A model generated the notes under the pieces. It did no database searches, was not told the origin of the DNA, and saw only the letters and a list, made by a program, of their open reading frames with translations. A DNA stretch of 36,048 bases from Clostridia bacterium (GTDB lineage: Bacteria > Bacillota > Clostridia > Oscillospirales > CAG-272), in contig JAFTKO010000018.1 of the NCBI GenBank assembly GCA_017453205.1, positions 1 to 36,048 of the forward strand, in the 5' to 3' direction. Positions 16,101 through 26,009 of the stretch are shown here, piece after piece. Both the position numbers and the translations under genes were made by a program. Numbering within the stretch: the stretch's first letter is position 1; each line of letters starts with the position of its first letter.

Positions 16101-16436
16101 ATGGAAGCAAAAGCATATCTGAAGTATGCAAGAATTTCCCCTCGCAAGGTCCAAATCGTTCTTGATCTGATCAGAGGCAAGGACGTTGCTACCGCTATGG
16201 GAATTCTGAACAACAAACCTCGCGCTGCATCCGAGCTCCTCATTAAGCTGCTCAAGAGCGCGATCGCAAATGCGGAAAACAATTTCCACATGGATACCAC
16301 GAAACTTTACGTTTCCGAGTGCTTTGTTTGCCCCGGCCCGACTCTGAAAAGAATCATGCCCCGCGCAAAGGGAAGCGCAGACCGTATCCTAAAGAGAACC
16401 AGCCATGTTACCATGGTGGTTAAAGAGAGAGACTGA
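16101..16436 (+). CDS. rplV: 50S ribosomal protein L22
   Basis: 111 residues. Its beta-hairpin lines the exit tunnel and is a macrolide-resistance hotspot. Visible blocks: [36 protein letters not shown], and the hairpin [35 protein letters not shown] lies 11-17 nt upstream of ATG. Confidence 0.96.
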   Translation: MEAKAYLKYARISPRKVQIVLDLIRGKDVATAMGILNNKPRAASELLIKLLKSAIANAENNFHMDTTKLYVSECFVCPGPTLKRIMPRAKGSADRILKRTSHVTMVVKERD

Positions 16437-16455
16437 GAGAGGAGGAAACAACAGA

Positions 16456-17244
16456 ATGGGTCAGAAAGTAAATCCCCACGGCCTGAGAGTGGGTGTGATT
16501 AAAAACTGGGATTCAAGATGGTTCGCAAAGGACGAAGTCTTTGGAGATACCCTTGTTTCCGACTACAATGTCAGAAAATATTTGAAGAAAGAGCTGTATG
16601 ATGCAGGTGTTTCCAAGATCGAGATCGAGCGCGACGGCCACAGAGTCAGAGTGTTCGTAAACTGCGCAAAGCCGGGTATGGTTATCGGCCGCGGCGGCGT
16701 GGAGATCGAGAAATACAGACAGCAGCTTGAAAAGATGGTTGGTATGCCCGTTGCGCTCAACGTTGTTGAGATCAGACAGCCCGACCTCGACGCTCAACTG
16801 GTTGCGGAGAATATCGCAAAGCAGCTTGAGAACCGCGTTGCATTCAGACGCGCAATGAAGATGTCCATCCGTAACACCATGAGACTTGGCGCAAAGGGTA
16901 TCAAGATCAATTGCGGCGGCCGTCTCGGCGGTGCGGAGATCGCTCGTTCCGAGCACTACCATGAGGGTACCATTCCGCTTCAAACGCTGAGAGCCGACAT
17001 CGACTACGGCTTTGCGGAAGCAAATACCACTTACGGTAAGATCGGTATCAAGGTTTGGATCTACAAGGGCGAAATCCTCAATGAGGTCAACAGACCCGGT
17101 ACCAATCAAAGACGCAATGACCGCAGAGATAACCGCGGTGACCGCAGAGACAATCGTCGCGGTGATCGCAGAGAAGGCCGCAACGGCGGTAACTTCCGCG
17201 GTGAGCGCAGAGAGAGAACTCCGAGAGAAGGAGGCGCGAAATAA
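16456..17244 (+). CDS. rpsC: 30S ribosomal protein S3 with RG-rich C-terminal tail
   Basis: 262 residues against about 218-230 in most relatives. The start [18 protein letters not shown] with AGGAGG upstream is the family start; an earlier in-frame ATG inside rplV is rejected. The KH domain is present ([19 protein letters not shown], residues 74-92), and the C-terminal S3 domain ends near residue 214. Residues 216-262 are a low-complexity arginine/glycine/aspartate tail with repeated RRDNRGDR-type units, suggestive of extra RNA contact. S3 lies at the mRNA entry and has helicase-like roles. Confidence 0.95.
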   Translation: MGQKVNPHGLRVGVIKNWDSRWFAKDEVFGDTLVSDYNVRKYLKKELYDAGVSKIEIERDGHRVRVFVNCAKPGMVIGRGGVEIEKYRQQLEKMVGMPVALNVVEIRQPDLDAQLVAENIAKQLENRVAFRRAMKMSIRNTMRLGAKGIKINCGGRLGGAEIARSEHYHEGTIPLQTLRADIDYGFAEANTTYGKIGIKVWIYKGEILNEVNRPGTNQRRNDRRDNRGDRRDNRRGDRREGRNGGNFRGERRERTPREGGAK

Positions 17245-17246
17245 TC

Positions 17247-17672
17247 ATGTTAATGCCGAAAAGAGTAAAGTTCCGTCGTGTACAACGCGGCAGACTGAAG
17301 GGTAAGGCATCCCGCGGTACCAAGATCAGCAACGGTTCTTACGGTCTCGTTGCACTGGAGCCCGCATGGATCACCAGTAACCAGATCGAGGCAGCCCGTA
17401 TCGCTATGACGCGTTATATCCGCCGTGGCGGTCAGGTTTGGATCAAGATTTTCCCCGATAAGCCCATCACCGAGAAGCCCGCTGAAACCCGTATGGGTTC
17501 CGGTAAAGGTTCCCCCGAATACTGGGTGGCTGTTGTAAAGCCGGGCAGAATCCTGTTTGAAATGGACGGAGTTGCGGAGGATGTAGCAAAAGAGGCTATG
17601 CGTCTTGCAGGTCACAAGCTCCCGATCAAAACAAAGTTCGTTACCAAAGCAACCGAGGAAAAGGAGGGTTAA
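17247..17672 (+). CDS. rplP: 50S ribosomal protein L16
   Basis: 141 residues, usual length. L16 organises the A-site tRNA binding region. Start [16 protein letters not shown]; then [20 protein letters not shown] and [18 protein letters not shown]. Only 2 nt separate it from rpsC, whose end supplies GAAGGAGG as ribosome binding site. Confidence 0.97.
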   Translation: MLMPKRVKFRRVQRGRLKGKASRGTKISNGSYGLVALEPAWITSNQIEAARIAMTRYIRRGGQVWIKIFPDKPITEKPAETRMGSGKGSPEYWVAVVKPGRILFEMDGVAEDVAKEAMRLAGHKLPIKTKFVTKATEEKEG

Positions 17673-17675
17673 TCA

Positions 17676-17873
17676 ATGAAAGCAGCAGAACTCAGACAAA
17701 TGTCTGTTGAGGCACTTGAGGAGAAGCTGAAGGAACTCAAGACCGAGCTCTTCAATCTTCGCTTCCAGCATGCTATCAACCAACTTGACAACCCTCACAA
17801 AATGACTGAAGTAAAGCACGACATCGCTCGCGTGATGACGGTTCTTCAGGAAATGAAGAAGGAGGAGGCTTAA
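17676..17873 (+). CDS. rpmC: 50S ribosomal protein L29
   Basis: 65 residues, two-helix hairpin protein at the tunnel exit. Signatures are [20 protein letters not shown] and [17 protein letters not shown], then a helix ending MKKEEA. AAGGAGG lies inside the end of rplP, 3 nt away. Confidence 0.96.
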   Translation: MKAAELRQMSVEALEEKLKELKTELFNLRFQHAINQLDNPHKMTEVKHDIARVMTVLQEMKKEEA

Positions 17874-17877
17874 GGTC

Positions 17878-18138
17878 ATGGCAGAAGAAAGAGCACTCAG
17901 AAAAACCAGAGTGGGTCTGGTTGTCAGCAACAAGATGGATAAGACCGTTGTGGTTGCCATCGAGGACAACGTCAAGCATCCCATTTACGGTAAGATCGTG
18001 AAAAGAACCCTGAAGCTCCATGCACAGGATGACGAAAACACCTGCAACATCGGTGACAAAGTAAAGCTCATGGAGACAAGACCGCTTTCCAAAACAAAGA
18101 GATGGCGTGTTGTCGAGATCATTGAGAGAGCAAAATAA
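17878..18138 (+). CDS. rpsQ: 30S ribosomal protein S17
   Basis: 86 residues, OB-fold primary binder of 16S rRNA. Signatures: [19 protein letters not shown], then [12 protein letters not shown] and [23 protein letters not shown] is within the end of rpmC. A 75-nt spacer follows, containing AATACG/CGTATT (about 18173-18190). Confidence 0.97.
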   Translation: MAEERALRKTRVGLVVSNKMDKTVVVAIEDNVKHPIYGKIVKRTLKLHAQDDENTCNIGDKVKLMETRPLSKTKRWRVVEIIERAK

Positions 18139-18213
18139 TTGCTCTTTCAAGATCATCATTCATTCGAATAGTAAATACGTCGTAGCGTATTGAATCAGTA
18201 GGAGGATATTAAA

Positions 18214-18582
18214 GTGATTCAGCAGCAAACATTAATGAAGGTTGCCGATAACACCGGCGCCAAGGAACTGATGTGCATCAGAGTTCTTGGCGGTACGGGC
18301 AGAAGATATGCAAATATCGGTGACGTTGTGGTTTGCGCAGTCAAAAAGGCAGCACCGGGCGGCGTCGTCAAAAAGGGTGACGTTGTCAAAGCAGTGGTTG
18401 TCAGAACTGTGCACGGTATTAAGAGAGCAGACGGCTCTTATATCAAATTTGACGAGAACGCAGCAGTGGTCATTCGTGAGGACAAAACGCCCCGCGGAAC
18501 CCGTATCTTTGGGCCTGTTGCAAGAGAGCTTCGTGACAAGGATTATTTGAAGATCCTGTCTTTGGCTCCCGAAGTGCTTTGA
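18214..18582 (+). CDS. rplN: 50S ribosomal protein L14
   Basis: 122 residues, normal, using a GTG start at 18214 ([18 protein letters not shown]) with AGGAGG 8 nt upstream. L14 forms part of the B8 bridge and is bound by the silencing factor RsfS. Conserved blocks: [31 protein letters not shown], and [24 protein letters not shown]. Confidence 0.97.
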   Translation: MIQQQTLMKVADNTGAKELMCIRVLGGTGRRYANIGDVVVCAVKKAAPGGVVKKGDVVKAVVVRTVHGIKRADGSYIKFDENAAVVIREDKTPRGTRIFGPVARELRDKDYLKILSLAPEVL

Positions 18583-18597
18583 TGGAGGTAAATAACA

Positions 18598-18915
18598 ATG
18601 GCAAAAATGCACATTAAAAAGGGCGATACCGTTGTTGTTCTCTCCGGAGATGACAAGGGCGTTCAAGGCGAAGTAATCGCAGTTTCCCGCGAAGAGGGAA
18701 AGGTTCTTGTGAAGGGTGCCAACATCATTCACAAGCATGTCAAGCCCCGCAAGCAGGGTGAGTCCGGCGGCATTGTTGATGCCGAGGGCGCTATCTACGC
18801 ATCAAAGGTAGCTCTCTACTGCCCCGATTGTAAAAAGGGCGTTCGCGTTCACATGAATGTGGATGGCGACAAGAAGATCCGCGTTTGCGCAAAATGCGGC
18901 AAGAAATTTGATTGA
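18598..18915 (+). CDS. rplX: 50S ribosomal protein L24 with zinc-ribbon-like C-terminus
   Basis: 105 residues. A KOW motif opens the chain (KGDTVVVLSGDDKGVQGEV), and NIIHKHVKP follows. The end carries two CxxC pairs, CPDC at about 78-81 and CAKC at about 99-102, suggesting a zinc-binding form as seen in many Clostridia. L24 initiates 50S assembly at the 5' domain of 23S rRNA. GGAGG precedes ATG. Confidence 0.96.
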   Translation: MAKMHIKKGDTVVVLSGDDKGVQGEVIAVSREEGKVLVKGANIIHKHVKPRKQGESGGIVDAEGAIYASKVALYCPDCKKGVRVHMNVDGDKKIRVCAKCGKKFD

Positions 18916-18931
18916 GGAGGGTTAAGCAATC

Positions 18932-19474
18932 ATGGCAGCAAGAATGAAAGAATTGTATAAAGCTGAAATTGCTCCCGCACTCATGAAGCAGTTTAGCTAC
19001 AAGAGCGTGATGCAGATTCCGAAGCTTGACAAGATCGTTGTCAACGTCGGTGTCGGCGACGCAAAGGATAATTCCAAGGCATTGGACGCAGTTCTCCGCG
19101 ACCTCGGTATCATTACCGGTCAGAAGGCTGTTCCGACCTATGCAAAGAAATCTGTCGCAAACTTCAAGATCCGTGAGGGTATGAAGATCGGCGCAAAGGT
19201 CACTCTGCGCGGCGACAGAATGTATGAGTTCATGGACAGACTCTTCAACTTCGCTCTGCCGAAGGTCCGTGACTTCAAGGGTATCAATCCCAACGCTTTT
19301 GACGGCCGCGGCAACTACGCGCTCGGTCTGAAAGAGCAGTTGATCTTCCCCGAAATCGAGTACGATAAGGTCGAGAAGATCCGCGGTATGGATATTTGCT
19401 TTGTAACCACTGCAAATACCGACGAAGAGGCAAGAGAGTTGCTGAAGCTGTTTGGCGCTCCCTTTGCGAAATAA
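18932..19474 (+). CDS. rplE: 50S ribosomal protein L5
   Basis: 180 residues, usual length. L5 binds 5S rRNA and contacts P-site tRNA. Signatures are [41 protein letters not shown] and the C-terminal [27 protein letters not shown] is about 12 nt before ATG. Confidence 0.97.
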   Translation: MAARMKELYKAEIAPALMKQFSYKSVMQIPKLDKIVVNVGVGDAKDNSKALDAVLRDLGIITGQKAVPTYAKKSVANFKIREGMKIGAKVTLRGDRMYEFMDRLFNFALPKVRDFKGINPNAFDGRGNYALGLKEQLIFPEIEYDKVEKIRGMDICFVTTANTDEEARELLKLFGAPFAK

Positions 19475-19490
19475 TTAGGAGGTAATCACG

Positions 19491-19676
19491 ATGGCAAAGA
19501 AAGCTATGATCAACAAGCAGCAGAAAGCTCAAAAGTATTCCACCAGAGAGTACAACCGCTGCAAAATCTGCGGACGCCCTCACGCATATCTCCGTAAGTT
19601 CGGTATCTGCCGTATCTGCTTCCGCAACCTCGCTTACAAGGGCGAGATCCCGGGTGTAAAGAAAGCATCCTGGTAA
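19491..19676 (+). CDS. rpsZ: 30S ribosomal protein S14, zinc-binding (type Z)
   Basis: 61 residues, the short S14 form. Two CxxC motifs (CKIC at about 24-27 and CRIC at about 40-43 in [25 protein letters not shown] context) bind zinc, unlike the ~89-residue cysteine-free paralogue used under zinc limitation. The end is [18 protein letters not shown] upstream. The terminator-less spacer to rpsH is unusually long. Confidence 0.97.
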   Translation: MAKKAMINKQQKAQKYSTREYNRCKICGRPHAYLRKFGICRICFRNLAYKGEIPGVKKASW

Positions 19677-19836
19677 TTCAAACAACAAACGCATCGCGTT
19701 GTTGAATAAAAACTTCCAACTATCGGCAGGAAATTAAACCGGTCCAAAGATCGCGGACAGTTGGATTTAACCGCCGATACGCCGCCATCAAGGATGGCAG
19801 CAAGAGAAATTTACTTGCATAAGGAGGATAATGAAT
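19677..19836 (+). promoter_or_regulatory. Long structured spacer before rpsH
   Basis: About 160 nt without ORF. CAACAAACGCATCGCGTTGTTG (19685-19706 region) can fold on its own, and CCAACT (about 19718) can pair with AGTTGG (about 19760). S8 represses the spc operon by binding its mRNA in Escherichia coli, so a site just upstream of rpsH deserves a look. The S8 consensus was not matched here. Confidence 0.3.
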
Positions 19837-20235
19837 ATGCAAATGTCAGACGTAATCGCCGATATGCTCACCAGAATCCGCAATGCAAACAATGCAAAGC
19901 ATCAGACTGTTGACATTCCGGCATCCAACATGAAAAAGGCAATCGCCGAGATCCTCGTTGAAGAGGGTTATGTAAAGTCCTATCAGGTTATTGACGACGG
20001 CAAACAGGGCACCATCCGTGTCACGCTGAAGTACCTGCAGGGCAAGCAAAAGGTTATCCGCGGCATCCGCCGTGTGTCCAAGCCCGGTCTGCGTATCTAC
20101 GCCGGCTGCGAGGATATGCCCAGCGTGATGAACGGACTCGGAATTGCGATCGTTTCCACATCCAAGGGTATCATGACGGGCAAGAAGGCGAAGTCGCTCA
20201 ATGTTGGCGGCGAAGTCCTTGCATTCGTATGGTAA
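19837..20235 (+). CDS. rpsH: 30S ribosomal protein S8
   Basis: 132 residues from ATG 19837 ([18 protein letters not shown]), which matches the family start and lies 9 nt after AAGGAGG; the ATG two codons earlier is too close to the binding site. S8 is a primary 16S binder in the central domain. The C-terminus has the conserved [22 protein letters not shown] and ends AFVW. Confidence 0.96.
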   Translation: MQMSDVIADMLTRIRNANNAKHQTVDIPASNMKKAIAEILVEEGYVKSYQVIDDGKQGTIRVTLKYLQGKQKVIRGIRRVSKPGLRIYAGCEDMPSVMNGLGIAIVSTSKGIMTGKKAKSLNVGGEVLAFVW

Positions 20236-20258
20236 TCCGGAACGGGAGGTATTGAACA

Positions 20259-20831
20259 ATGTCAAGAATTGGAAGAATGCCCATTGCGATCCCCGCAGGT
20301 GTTACCGTTACCGTCGCTGACGAGAACGTAGTCACCGTAAAGGGTAAGCTCGGCACACTCACAGAGAAGTTCAGCTCTCGCATGAACATCAAGGTGGAAG
20401 GAAGCGAAGTGATCATCACCCGTCCTACCGACGACAAAGAGGACAAGAGCCTACACGGTCTTACCCGCGCACTCCTGTTCAACATGGTCGAGGGTGTCAC
20501 CAACGGATACTCCAAAAAGCTGGAGATCGTCGGTGTCGGTTACAAGGTAGTAAAGCAGGGCAAAACTCTGCAACTGTATCTGGGACACTCCTTGATGCCC
20601 GATTCCGGTCTGCCGCAGGCAAGATTCTGCATGACCGAAGAGGACGGCATTACCTTTGATGTTCCGGACGCAAATACCATTATCGTTAAGGGTATCGACA
20701 AGCAAAAGGTCGGTCAGACCGCCGCAGTGATCCGCGGTAAGAGACCTCCCGAACCTTACCACGGCAAGGGCGTGAAGTATGCCGAAGAGCATGTTCGCCG
20801 CAAGTCCGGTAAGGCCGGCAAGGGCAAATAA
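20259..20831 (+). CDS. rplF: 50S ribosomal protein L6
   Basis: 190 residues, about ten more than usual. Start MSRIGRMPIAIPAGVTV. The signature RGKRPPEPYHGKGVKY is near the C-terminus, followed by a basic tail KSGKAGKGK. The extra residues appear around HSLMPDSGLPQARFCMTEED, where relatives have a shorter GYSHP-type loop. L6 lies near the sarcin-ricin loop and factor-binding site. GGGAGG upstream. Confidence 0.96.
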   Translation: MSRIGRMPIAIPAGVTVTVADENVVTVKGKLGTLTEKFSSRMNIKVEGSEVIITRPTDDKEDKSLHGLTRALLFNMVEGVTNGYSKKLEIVGVGYKVVKQGKTLQLYLGHSLMPDSGLPQARFCMTEEDGITFDVPDANTIIVKGIDKQKVGQTAAVIRGKRPPEPYHGKGVKYAEEHVRRKSGKAGKGK

Positions 20832-20849
20832 GGAAAGGAGTGAAGTGAC

Positions 20850-21209
20850 ATGGTATCAAGAAAAGATGCAAACAAGGCTCGTCTTAAGAGACATAAGAGA
20901 GTCAGAGCAAAGATTTCGGGTACTGCCGAGCGTCCGCGTCTTGCTGTATATCGCTCTAATGCGAACATCAGCGCACAGATCATTGATGACGTAAAAGGCG
21001 TAACTCTGGTAAGCGCTTCCACTTTCGGAAAGAGCTTTACCGCTGACGGCGGCAACAAGGCAGCTGCTCGCGAAGTAGGCAAAATGATCGCCGAAAAGGC
21101 AATTGCACAGGGTATCACCGAGGTCGTTTTCGACCGTGGCGGTTACCTGTATCACGGACGTGTATCGGAACTGGCTGAAGGCGCTCGCGAGGGCGGCTTG
21201 AAGTTCTGA
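20850..21209 (+). CDS. rplR: 50S ribosomal protein L18
   Basis: 119 residues, normal. L18 binds 5S rRNA in the central protuberance. Signatures: [31 protein letters not shown] and [34 protein letters not shown] lies 11 nt before ATG. Confidence 0.97.
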   Translation: MVSRKDANKARLKRHKRVRAKISGTAERPRLAVYRSNANISAQIIDDVKGVTLVSASTFGKSFTADGGNKAAAREVGKMIAEKAIAQGITEVVFDRGGYLYHGRVSELAEGAREGGLKF

Positions 21210-21270
21210 TTTTCCGGTTTGTACACTGTTCAAACAACTACAACAAGTGTTGAACATTTTGGAGGAAAAA

Positions 21271-21774
21271 ATGGTAGAAAAATTTAATCCCGCTGAGCAT
21301 GATCTGAAAGAATCGCTCATCTCTCTGAACCGTGTTTCCAAGACCGTTAAGGGTGGTCGTATCGCCCGTTTCGCAGCTTTGATGGTTGTGGGTGACGGAG
21401 CCGGTCACGTAGGCGTTGGTCTTGGCAAGGCTGCCGAGGTTCCCGAAGCGATCCGCAAGGGAATTGAAGACGCAAAGAAAAATATGGTAACAGTATCCCT
21501 CAAGGGGACTTCGATCCCCCACGAGGTGATCGGTGTATTCGGCGCCGGCAAGGTTCTTCTCAAGCCTGCCGCTCCCGGTACCGGTATCATCGCAGGTGGC
21601 AAGGTACGTATGGTACTTGAGGCTGCCGGCATTAAGAACATTCGTGCAAAGTGCCTGCGCTCCAACAATCCTACCAACGTTGTTAAGGCAACGATGGAGG
21701 GCTTGAAGGAACTCCGCACGGCTGAGGAAGTTGCGAAGATCCGTGACATCTCGGTCGACCAGGTCAAGGGCTGA
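21271..21774 (+). CDS. rpsE: 30S ribosomal protein S5
   Basis: 167 residues from ATG 21271 ([17 protein letters not shown]), with TTTTGGAGG 6 nt upstream; the in-frame ATG at 21247 precedes the binding site and is rejected. S5 guards decoding accuracy and the mRNA entry. Signatures: [23 protein letters not shown], then [20 protein letters not shown] and [14 protein letters not shown]. Confidence 0.96.
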   Translation: MVEKFNPAEHDLKESLISLNRVSKTVKGGRIARFAALMVVGDGAGHVGVGLGKAAEVPEAIRKGIEDAKKNMVTVSLKGTSIPHEVIGVFGAGKVLLKPAAPGTGIIAGGKVRMVLEAAGIKNIRAKCLRSNNPTNVVKATMEGLKELRTAEEVAKIRDISVDQVKG

Positions 21775-21791
21775 GCAGGAGGTAACGGAAG

Positions 21792-21974
21792 ATGAAAAAA
21801 GTTACACTTACAAAAAGTCTGATCGGCTGCAAGCCCAATCAGAAGGCAACTGCAAAATCTCTTGGACTGAACAAAGTCGGTGACAGCATCGTTCACGCGG
21901 ACGACGCAGTGCTTGCCGGCAAGGTAAAGGTTCTGGCACATCTGGTTACGGTTGAAGCCGTAGAAAACGCATAA
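21792..21974 (+). CDS. rpmD: 50S ribosomal protein L30
   Basis: 60 residues, normal for the bacterial short form. Signatures: [21 protein letters not shown] then [26 protein letters not shown] is 7 nt or so before ATG. It lies between rpsE and rplO as in nearly all spc operons. Confidence 0.96.
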   Translation: MKKVTLTKSLIGCKPNQKATAKSLGLNKVGDSIVHADDAVLAGKVKVLAHLVTVEAVENA

Positions 21975-21987
21975 GGAGGTATTGCAG

Positions 21988-22428
21988 ATGAAACTCCACG
22001 AATTGAGTCCTGCCGAAGGCTCCGCAAAGGCAGCTTGGCGCAAGGGCAGAGGTCCCGGATCCGGTAACGGTAAGACCGCCGGCAAGGGACACAAGGGACA
22101 GAACGCGCGCTCCGGCGGCGGTGTAAGACCCGGCTTTGAGGGCGGTCAGTTCCCGATTTACAGACAACACCCCAAGAGAGGCTTTAACAATCACTTCGCT
22201 ACCAACTATGCGATCGTGAATGTTGAGGATCTCAACCGCTTCGTAGACGGCACTGTGGTTGACATGGATGTCCTTCTCGCAGCAAAGATCGTTCGCAAGC
22301 CGATGGACGGACTGAAGGTTCTCGGTAACGGCGAGCTCACCAAAAAACTTACAGTCAAGGCTGCCGTTTTCTCGGCAACTGCTAAGGAAAAAATTGAGGC
22401 AGCAGGCGGTAAGGTAGAGGAGGTATAA
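21988..22428 (+). CDS. rplO: 50S ribosomal protein L15
   Basis: 146 residues from ATG 21988 ([20 protein letters not shown]), preceded by AAGGAGG. The glycine-rich N-terminus [25 protein letters not shown] is the family hallmark, followed by [18 protein letters not shown]. It ends directly before secY with a 2-nt gap, so expression is coupled. Confidence 0.96.
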   Translation: MKLHELSPAEGSAKAAWRKGRGPGSGNGKTAGKGHKGQNARSGGGVRPGFEGGQFPIYRQHPKRGFNNHFATNYAIVNVEDLNRFVDGTVVDMDVLLAAKIVRKPMDGLKVLGNGELTKKLTVKAAVFSATAKEKIEAAGGKVEEV

Positions 22429-22430
22429 GG

Positions 22431-23753
22431 ATGTTTCAGACGTTTAAGAACGCGTGGAAAACCCCTGACCTCAGAAAAAAGCTTCTCTTTACCGCAATGA
22501 TTTTGCTTTTGTACCGTATCGGTGCATGTTTGTTTGTTCCTTATGTGGACGTAAACGCAATTTCAACCAACCTTCAATGGTTCGGTAGCGAGAGTATTTT
22601 CACGTTTGTCGGCTTGCTTTCCGGTGAAGCGTTCAGCAAAGCAACTCTGTTTGCCCTGTCTGTATCGCCGTATATTACCGCATCGATCGTGATGCAGCTT
22701 TTGACCATTGCACTCCCTCCCTTGGAAAGACTTTCCAAGCAGGGTGAAGAGGGGAAAAAGAAGATCACCGCTTATACCCGCTGGGTAACCGTGGCATTGG
22801 CGTTGATCACCGCTTACGGCTATGTAAAACTTCTCGAATCTTATTCTTTGTTGACGGTCAGCAGCGGCGACAAAATGTATGTCTTTGCTCAGATCGTTAT
22901 GGTTGCTTGCTTCTGCGCAGGTGCGGCTCTTATCATGTGGCTGGCTGAGCAGATCAACGACCACGGTATCGGTAACGGTATTTCGATGATCCTTTTTGCA
23001 AACATTCTTTCCAGCTTCTCGTCCATGATCTCGAGCATGATCACCATGGTCACCGAGAAGGAGGGCGGCATGATTGCAGTCGGTATTTTGGAGGTCATTC
23101 TTTCTCTGGCGCTCACCCTTGGTGCGATCGTTTTGATCGTTTGGTTTACGAACTCCGAGAGAAGAATCCCGATCCAATATGCCAAGAGAGTTGTCGGACG
23201 CAAAATGTATGGCGGTCAGTCCTCCAATCTTCCTTTGAAGATGAACATGGCGGGCGTGATGCCGGTCATCTTTGCAAGCTCTATCGTATCCATTCCCGCA
23301 ACCATTGCAGGATTTATGACCAAGACAAACTGGTTTACAAAATTTGTTGAAAACTGGTTTAGTTATACAGATCCTTTGTATATCGCTCTGTTTGTCGTTC
23401 TCATTTTCCTGTTCTCCTACTTCTACATTATGATTTCTTTCAATCCCGTAGAAGTTGCAAACAATATCAGAAACAACGGCGGCGCAATTCCGGGTATCCG
23501 TCCGGGCAAGCCTACTTCTGATTATATCAAAAAGATCTTGAACCGCATTACACTTCTGGGCGCTGTGTTCCTGGTTGTGATCGCAGCTGTTCCGATGATC
23601 ATTACCGCCATTACCAGCGCGTTCAACATCAACTTTGCCAGTTTCGCGTTTACCGGAACTTCCTTGTTGATCGTTGTCGGCGTTGCTTTGGAGACGGTAC
23701 GCGATCTCGAAGCTCAGCTTGCAATGCGTAACTACAAGGGCTTCCTTGATTGA
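22431..23753 (+). CDS. secY: Preprotein translocase subunit SecY
   Basis: 440 residues with ten transmembrane helices, the protein-conducting channel of the Sec system. Signatures: LSVSPYITASIVMQLLTIALP (plug/TM2 region), GNGISMILFANI, the cytoplasmic loop RRIPIQYAKRVVGRKMYGGQSSNLPLK with GVMPVIFASS, and NNIRNNGGAIPGIRPGKPT before the last helices. AGGAGG is in the end of rplO. Full length and intact. Confidence 0.97.
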   Translation: MFQTFKNAWKTPDLRKKLLFTAMILLLYRIGACLFVPYVDVNAISTNLQWFGSESIFTFVGLLSGEAFSKATLFALSVSPYITASIVMQLLTIALPPLERLSKQGEEGKKKITAYTRWVTVALALITAYGYVKLLESYSLLTVSSGDKMYVFAQIVMVACFCAGAALIMWLAEQINDHGIGNGISMILFANILSSFSSMISSMITMVTEKEGGMIAVGILEVILSLALTLGAIVLIVWFTNSERRIPIQYAKRVVGRKMYGGQSSNLPLKMNMAGVMPVIFASSIVSIPATIAGFMTKTNWFTKFVENWFSYTDPLYIALFVVLIFLFSYFYIMISFNPVEVANNIRNNGGAIPGIRPGKPTSDYIKKILNRITLLGAVFLVVIAAVPMIITAITSAFNINFASFAFTGTSLLIVVGVALETVRDLEAQLAMRNYKGFLD

Positions 23754-23780
23754 TAACCTATATCCCATACGGAGGAAACG

Positions 23781-24419
23781 ATGAATCTTATTTTAATGGG
23801 CGCTCCCGGAGCGGGCAAAGGTACCCAATCCGCGAAGATTTCCGAAAAATATCATATTCCCGCAATTGCGACCGGAGATATTCTCCGCGCGGCAATCAAG
23901 GCGGGAACCGAACTCGGTAAGGCTGCAAAGTCCTATATCGATGACGGTAAACTGGTTCCCGATTCCGTTGTGATTGGAATCATCAAGGAGTATCTTGCAT
24001 CCGACGAATGCAAAAACGGCTTTATTCTTGACGGCTTCCCCCGTTCGATCCCTCAAGCCGAGGCGCTCGACGAGATGGGCGTGAAGATCGATGTCGTGCT
24101 GAGCATTGAGGTTGCGGATGACAAGATCGTGGAACGCATGAGCGGACGCAGAGTTTGCTCCTGCGGCGCCTCCTATCATGTGGCTTACAATCCCCCCAAA
24201 ACCGAAGGCGTTTGTGACAAATGCGGTACCGCTCTGTATATCAGAGCTGACGATGCCGCTGAAACCGTAAAGAACAGACTGGCAACCTTCCACGCACAGA
24301 CCGAGCCTCTGAAAGAGTACTACTCTAAGAAAGGCATTCTTGTGACGGTCGAAGGACAGGAAGAAGTCGCCGATACCACCGCACTGGTGTACCGCGCGTT
24401 GCAGCCGTTCGAGGCGTGA
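23781..24419 (+). CDS. adk: Adenylate kinase
   Basis: 212 residues, long (LID-containing) form. It interconverts AMP + ATP and 2 ADP. The P-loop [10 protein letters not shown] is at 8-17, TGDILR near 31, and [13 protein letters not shown] near 84. The lid has a cysteine metal site, but the first pair is C-S-C (VCSCGASYH) instead of the usual CxxC, while the second is CDKC; zinc binding is still plausible. GGAGG upstream. Confidence 0.96.
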   Translation: MNLILMGAPGAGKGTQSAKISEKYHIPAIATGDILRAAIKAGTELGKAAKSYIDDGKLVPDSVVIGIIKEYLASDECKNGFILDGFPRSIPQAEALDEMGVKIDVVLSIEVADDKIVERMSGRRVCSCGASYHVAYNPPKTEGVCDKCGTALYIRADDAAETVKNRLATFHAQTEPLKEYYSKKGILVTVEGQEEVADTTALVYRALQPFEA

Positions 24420-24423
24420 TCGT

Positions 24424-25185
24424 ATGATCCACTTAAAAAATTCGGCACAAATCGCTGCCATGAAGGACGCAGGTCGTATTACGGGCGAGGCTTTGCTTAT
24501 TGCCCGTGATATGGTCCGACCGGGAGTCAGCACTTATGAGATCGACATGGCGATCCGCCATTATATCGAAAAATGCGGTGCGACTCCAACCTTCCTTGGC
24601 TACGGCGGATTTCCGGCAAGCGCCTGTATCAGCATCAACGACGAGGTCATCCACGGGATCCCCTCCAAAAAGCGGATTCTCCGGGAGGGCGACATCGTAA
24701 AGATCGATACGGGAGCCACCTACAAGGGTTACGTCGGGGACTCGGCAAGAACGATCCCCGTCGGAAACGTCAGCGAAGAAGCACGCAAGCTGATCGAGGT
24801 CACGCGCGACAGCTTTTGGGCAGGCGTTGAGGCTCTGAAGGTCGGCAACCGACTGGGTGATGTCGGGTCTGCAATTGATGAATTGGTCCGCAAAAACGGA
24901 TTCAGTACGGTGAAACGGTATGTGGGACACGGCGTGGGGACCGATATGCACGAATCCCCCGATGTTCCCAACTTCGGAACTCCCGGGCGCGGCATTCGGC
25001 TTTGTGCCGGAATGACGATTGCCATCGAGCCGATGGTCAATGTCGGAACCTTCGAGGTCAAAGAGATGTCGGACGGTTGGACGGTCAAGACCATGGACGG
25101 CTCACTCTCAGCACACTACGAAAACACAGTGGCGCTGACGAGTGACGGAGTCCTAATCCTCACCGAAGTCGAAAAAGGTTTCTGA
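24424..25185 (+). CDS. map: Methionine aminopeptidase, type I
   Basis: 253 residues. It removes initiator methionine from nascent proteins. The five metal ligands of the pita-bread fold are present: D95, D106, H169, E202 and E233, with accessory histidines H77 (VIHGIP) and H176 (DMHESP). There is no N-terminal zinc-finger extension, as in the short type-Ia form. It begins 4 nt after adk with only a weak GAGG upstream, so translation is probably coupled. Confidence 0.97.
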   Translation: MIHLKNSAQIAAMKDAGRITGEALLIARDMVRPGVSTYEIDMAIRHYIEKCGATPTFLGYGGFPASACISINDEVIHGIPSKKRILREGDIVKIDTGATYKGYVGDSARTIPVGNVSEEARKLIEVTRDSFWAGVEALKVGNRLGDVGSAIDELVRKNGFSTVKRYVGHGVGTDMHESPDVPNFGTPGRGIRLCAGMTIAIEPMVNVGTFEVKEMSDGWTVKTMDGSLSAHYENTVALTSDGVLILTEVEKGF

Positions 25186-25207
25186 TAAATCAATTAGGAG
25201 AATTGTT

Positions 25208-25429
25208 ATGGCACAAAAGGACGACGTGATCGAATTTGAAGGTACGGTCGTTGAGGCTCTGCCGAACGCCTGCTTCAAAGTAAAGCTGCCGAACGGTCAT
25301 ATGGTGACTGCCCATATTTCCGGCAAGCTTCGCATGAACTATATCAAAATTCTGCCCGGTGACCGCGTGACCATCGAGGTTTCGGTCTATGACCTAACCA
25401 AGGGACGCATTACCTGGCGCGCAAAATAA
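25208..25429 (+). CDS. infA: Translation initiation factor IF-1
   Basis: 73 residues, OB-fold. It occupies the 30S A site during initiation. Text-book signature: [20 protein letters not shown], then [17 protein letters not shown] and [24 protein letters not shown] precedes ATG. It follows map directly; the KOW-domain gene often found between them in related Clostridia is absent. Confidence 0.97.
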   Translation: MAQKDDVIEFEGTVVEALPNACFKVKLPNGHMVTAHISGKLRMNYIKILPGDRVTIEVSVYDLTKGRITWRAK

Positions 25430-25472
25430 TCAGCAGAATCCAAATACAGCAAGAAAGGTATGGTAAGAACAA

Positions 25473-25586
25473 ATGAAGGTGAAACCATCCGTTAAGAAGA
25501 TCTGCGAAAAATGCAAGATCATCAAGAGAAAAGGCAAAGTAATGGTAATCTGCGAAAACCCCAAGCATAAGCAAAGACAGGGTTAA
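25473..25586 (+). CDS. rpmJ: 50S ribosomal protein L36 (37 aa)
   Basis: A 37-residue gene from ATG 25473 to TAA 25584. The sequence [20 protein letters not shown] then [15 protein letters not shown] is the zinc-binding form of L36, with ligands C11, C14, C27 and H32. It stabilises 23S rRNA folding late in assembly. The binding site is a modest AAGAAAGG about 17 nt upstream. It is in the standard place between infA and rpsM. Confidence 0.96.
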   Translation: MKVKPSVKKICEKCKIIKRKGKVMVICENPKHKQRQG

Positions 25587-25625
25587 GCAAATACCGAAAA
25601 ATCAACAGAGAGGTGAATAAACAGT

Positions 25626-25994
25626 ATGGCTCGTATAGCTGGTGTTGATATTCCGAACAACAAGCGCGTAGAAATCGCCCTTACCTATATTTACGGTATC
25701 GGTCGCAAGAGCGCAAACGATATCCTTGCAAAGACCGGCATCAACCCGGACACCCGCGCAAAGGATCTGACCGAGGACGAAGTTGCTAAGCTCCGTGACG
25801 AGATTGAAAAATCCTACACCGTAGAAGGTGACCTCCGCCGTGATGTTGCTCTCAACATCAAGAGAATGGTAGAGATCAACTGCTATCGCGGTATCCGTCA
25901 CAGAAAGGGCTTGCCCGTGCGCGGTCAAAGAACCAAGACCAACGCAAGAACCCGTAAAGGTCCCGCAAAGACCATTGCGAACAAGAAGAAGTAA
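25626..25994 (+). CDS. rpsM: 30S ribosomal protein S13
   Basis: 122 residues, normal. A head protein contacting P-site tRNA and bridges B1a/B1b. Signatures: [36 protein letters not shown] and [31 protein letters not shown] lies about 10 nt upstream. Confidence 0.97.
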   Translation: MARIAGVDIPNNKRVEIALTYIYGIGRKSANDILAKTGINPDTRAKDLTEDEVAKLRDEIEKSYTVEGDLRRDVALNIKRMVEINCYRGIRHRKGLPVRGQRTKTNARTRKGPAKTIANKKK

Positions 25995-26009
25995 AGGAGT
26001 GGCATAAAA

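Noticed and set aside
22563-23768. 401-codon minus-strand frame
   Set aside because: It is antisense to secY, with low-complexity Asn/Arg/His composition typical of shadow frames.
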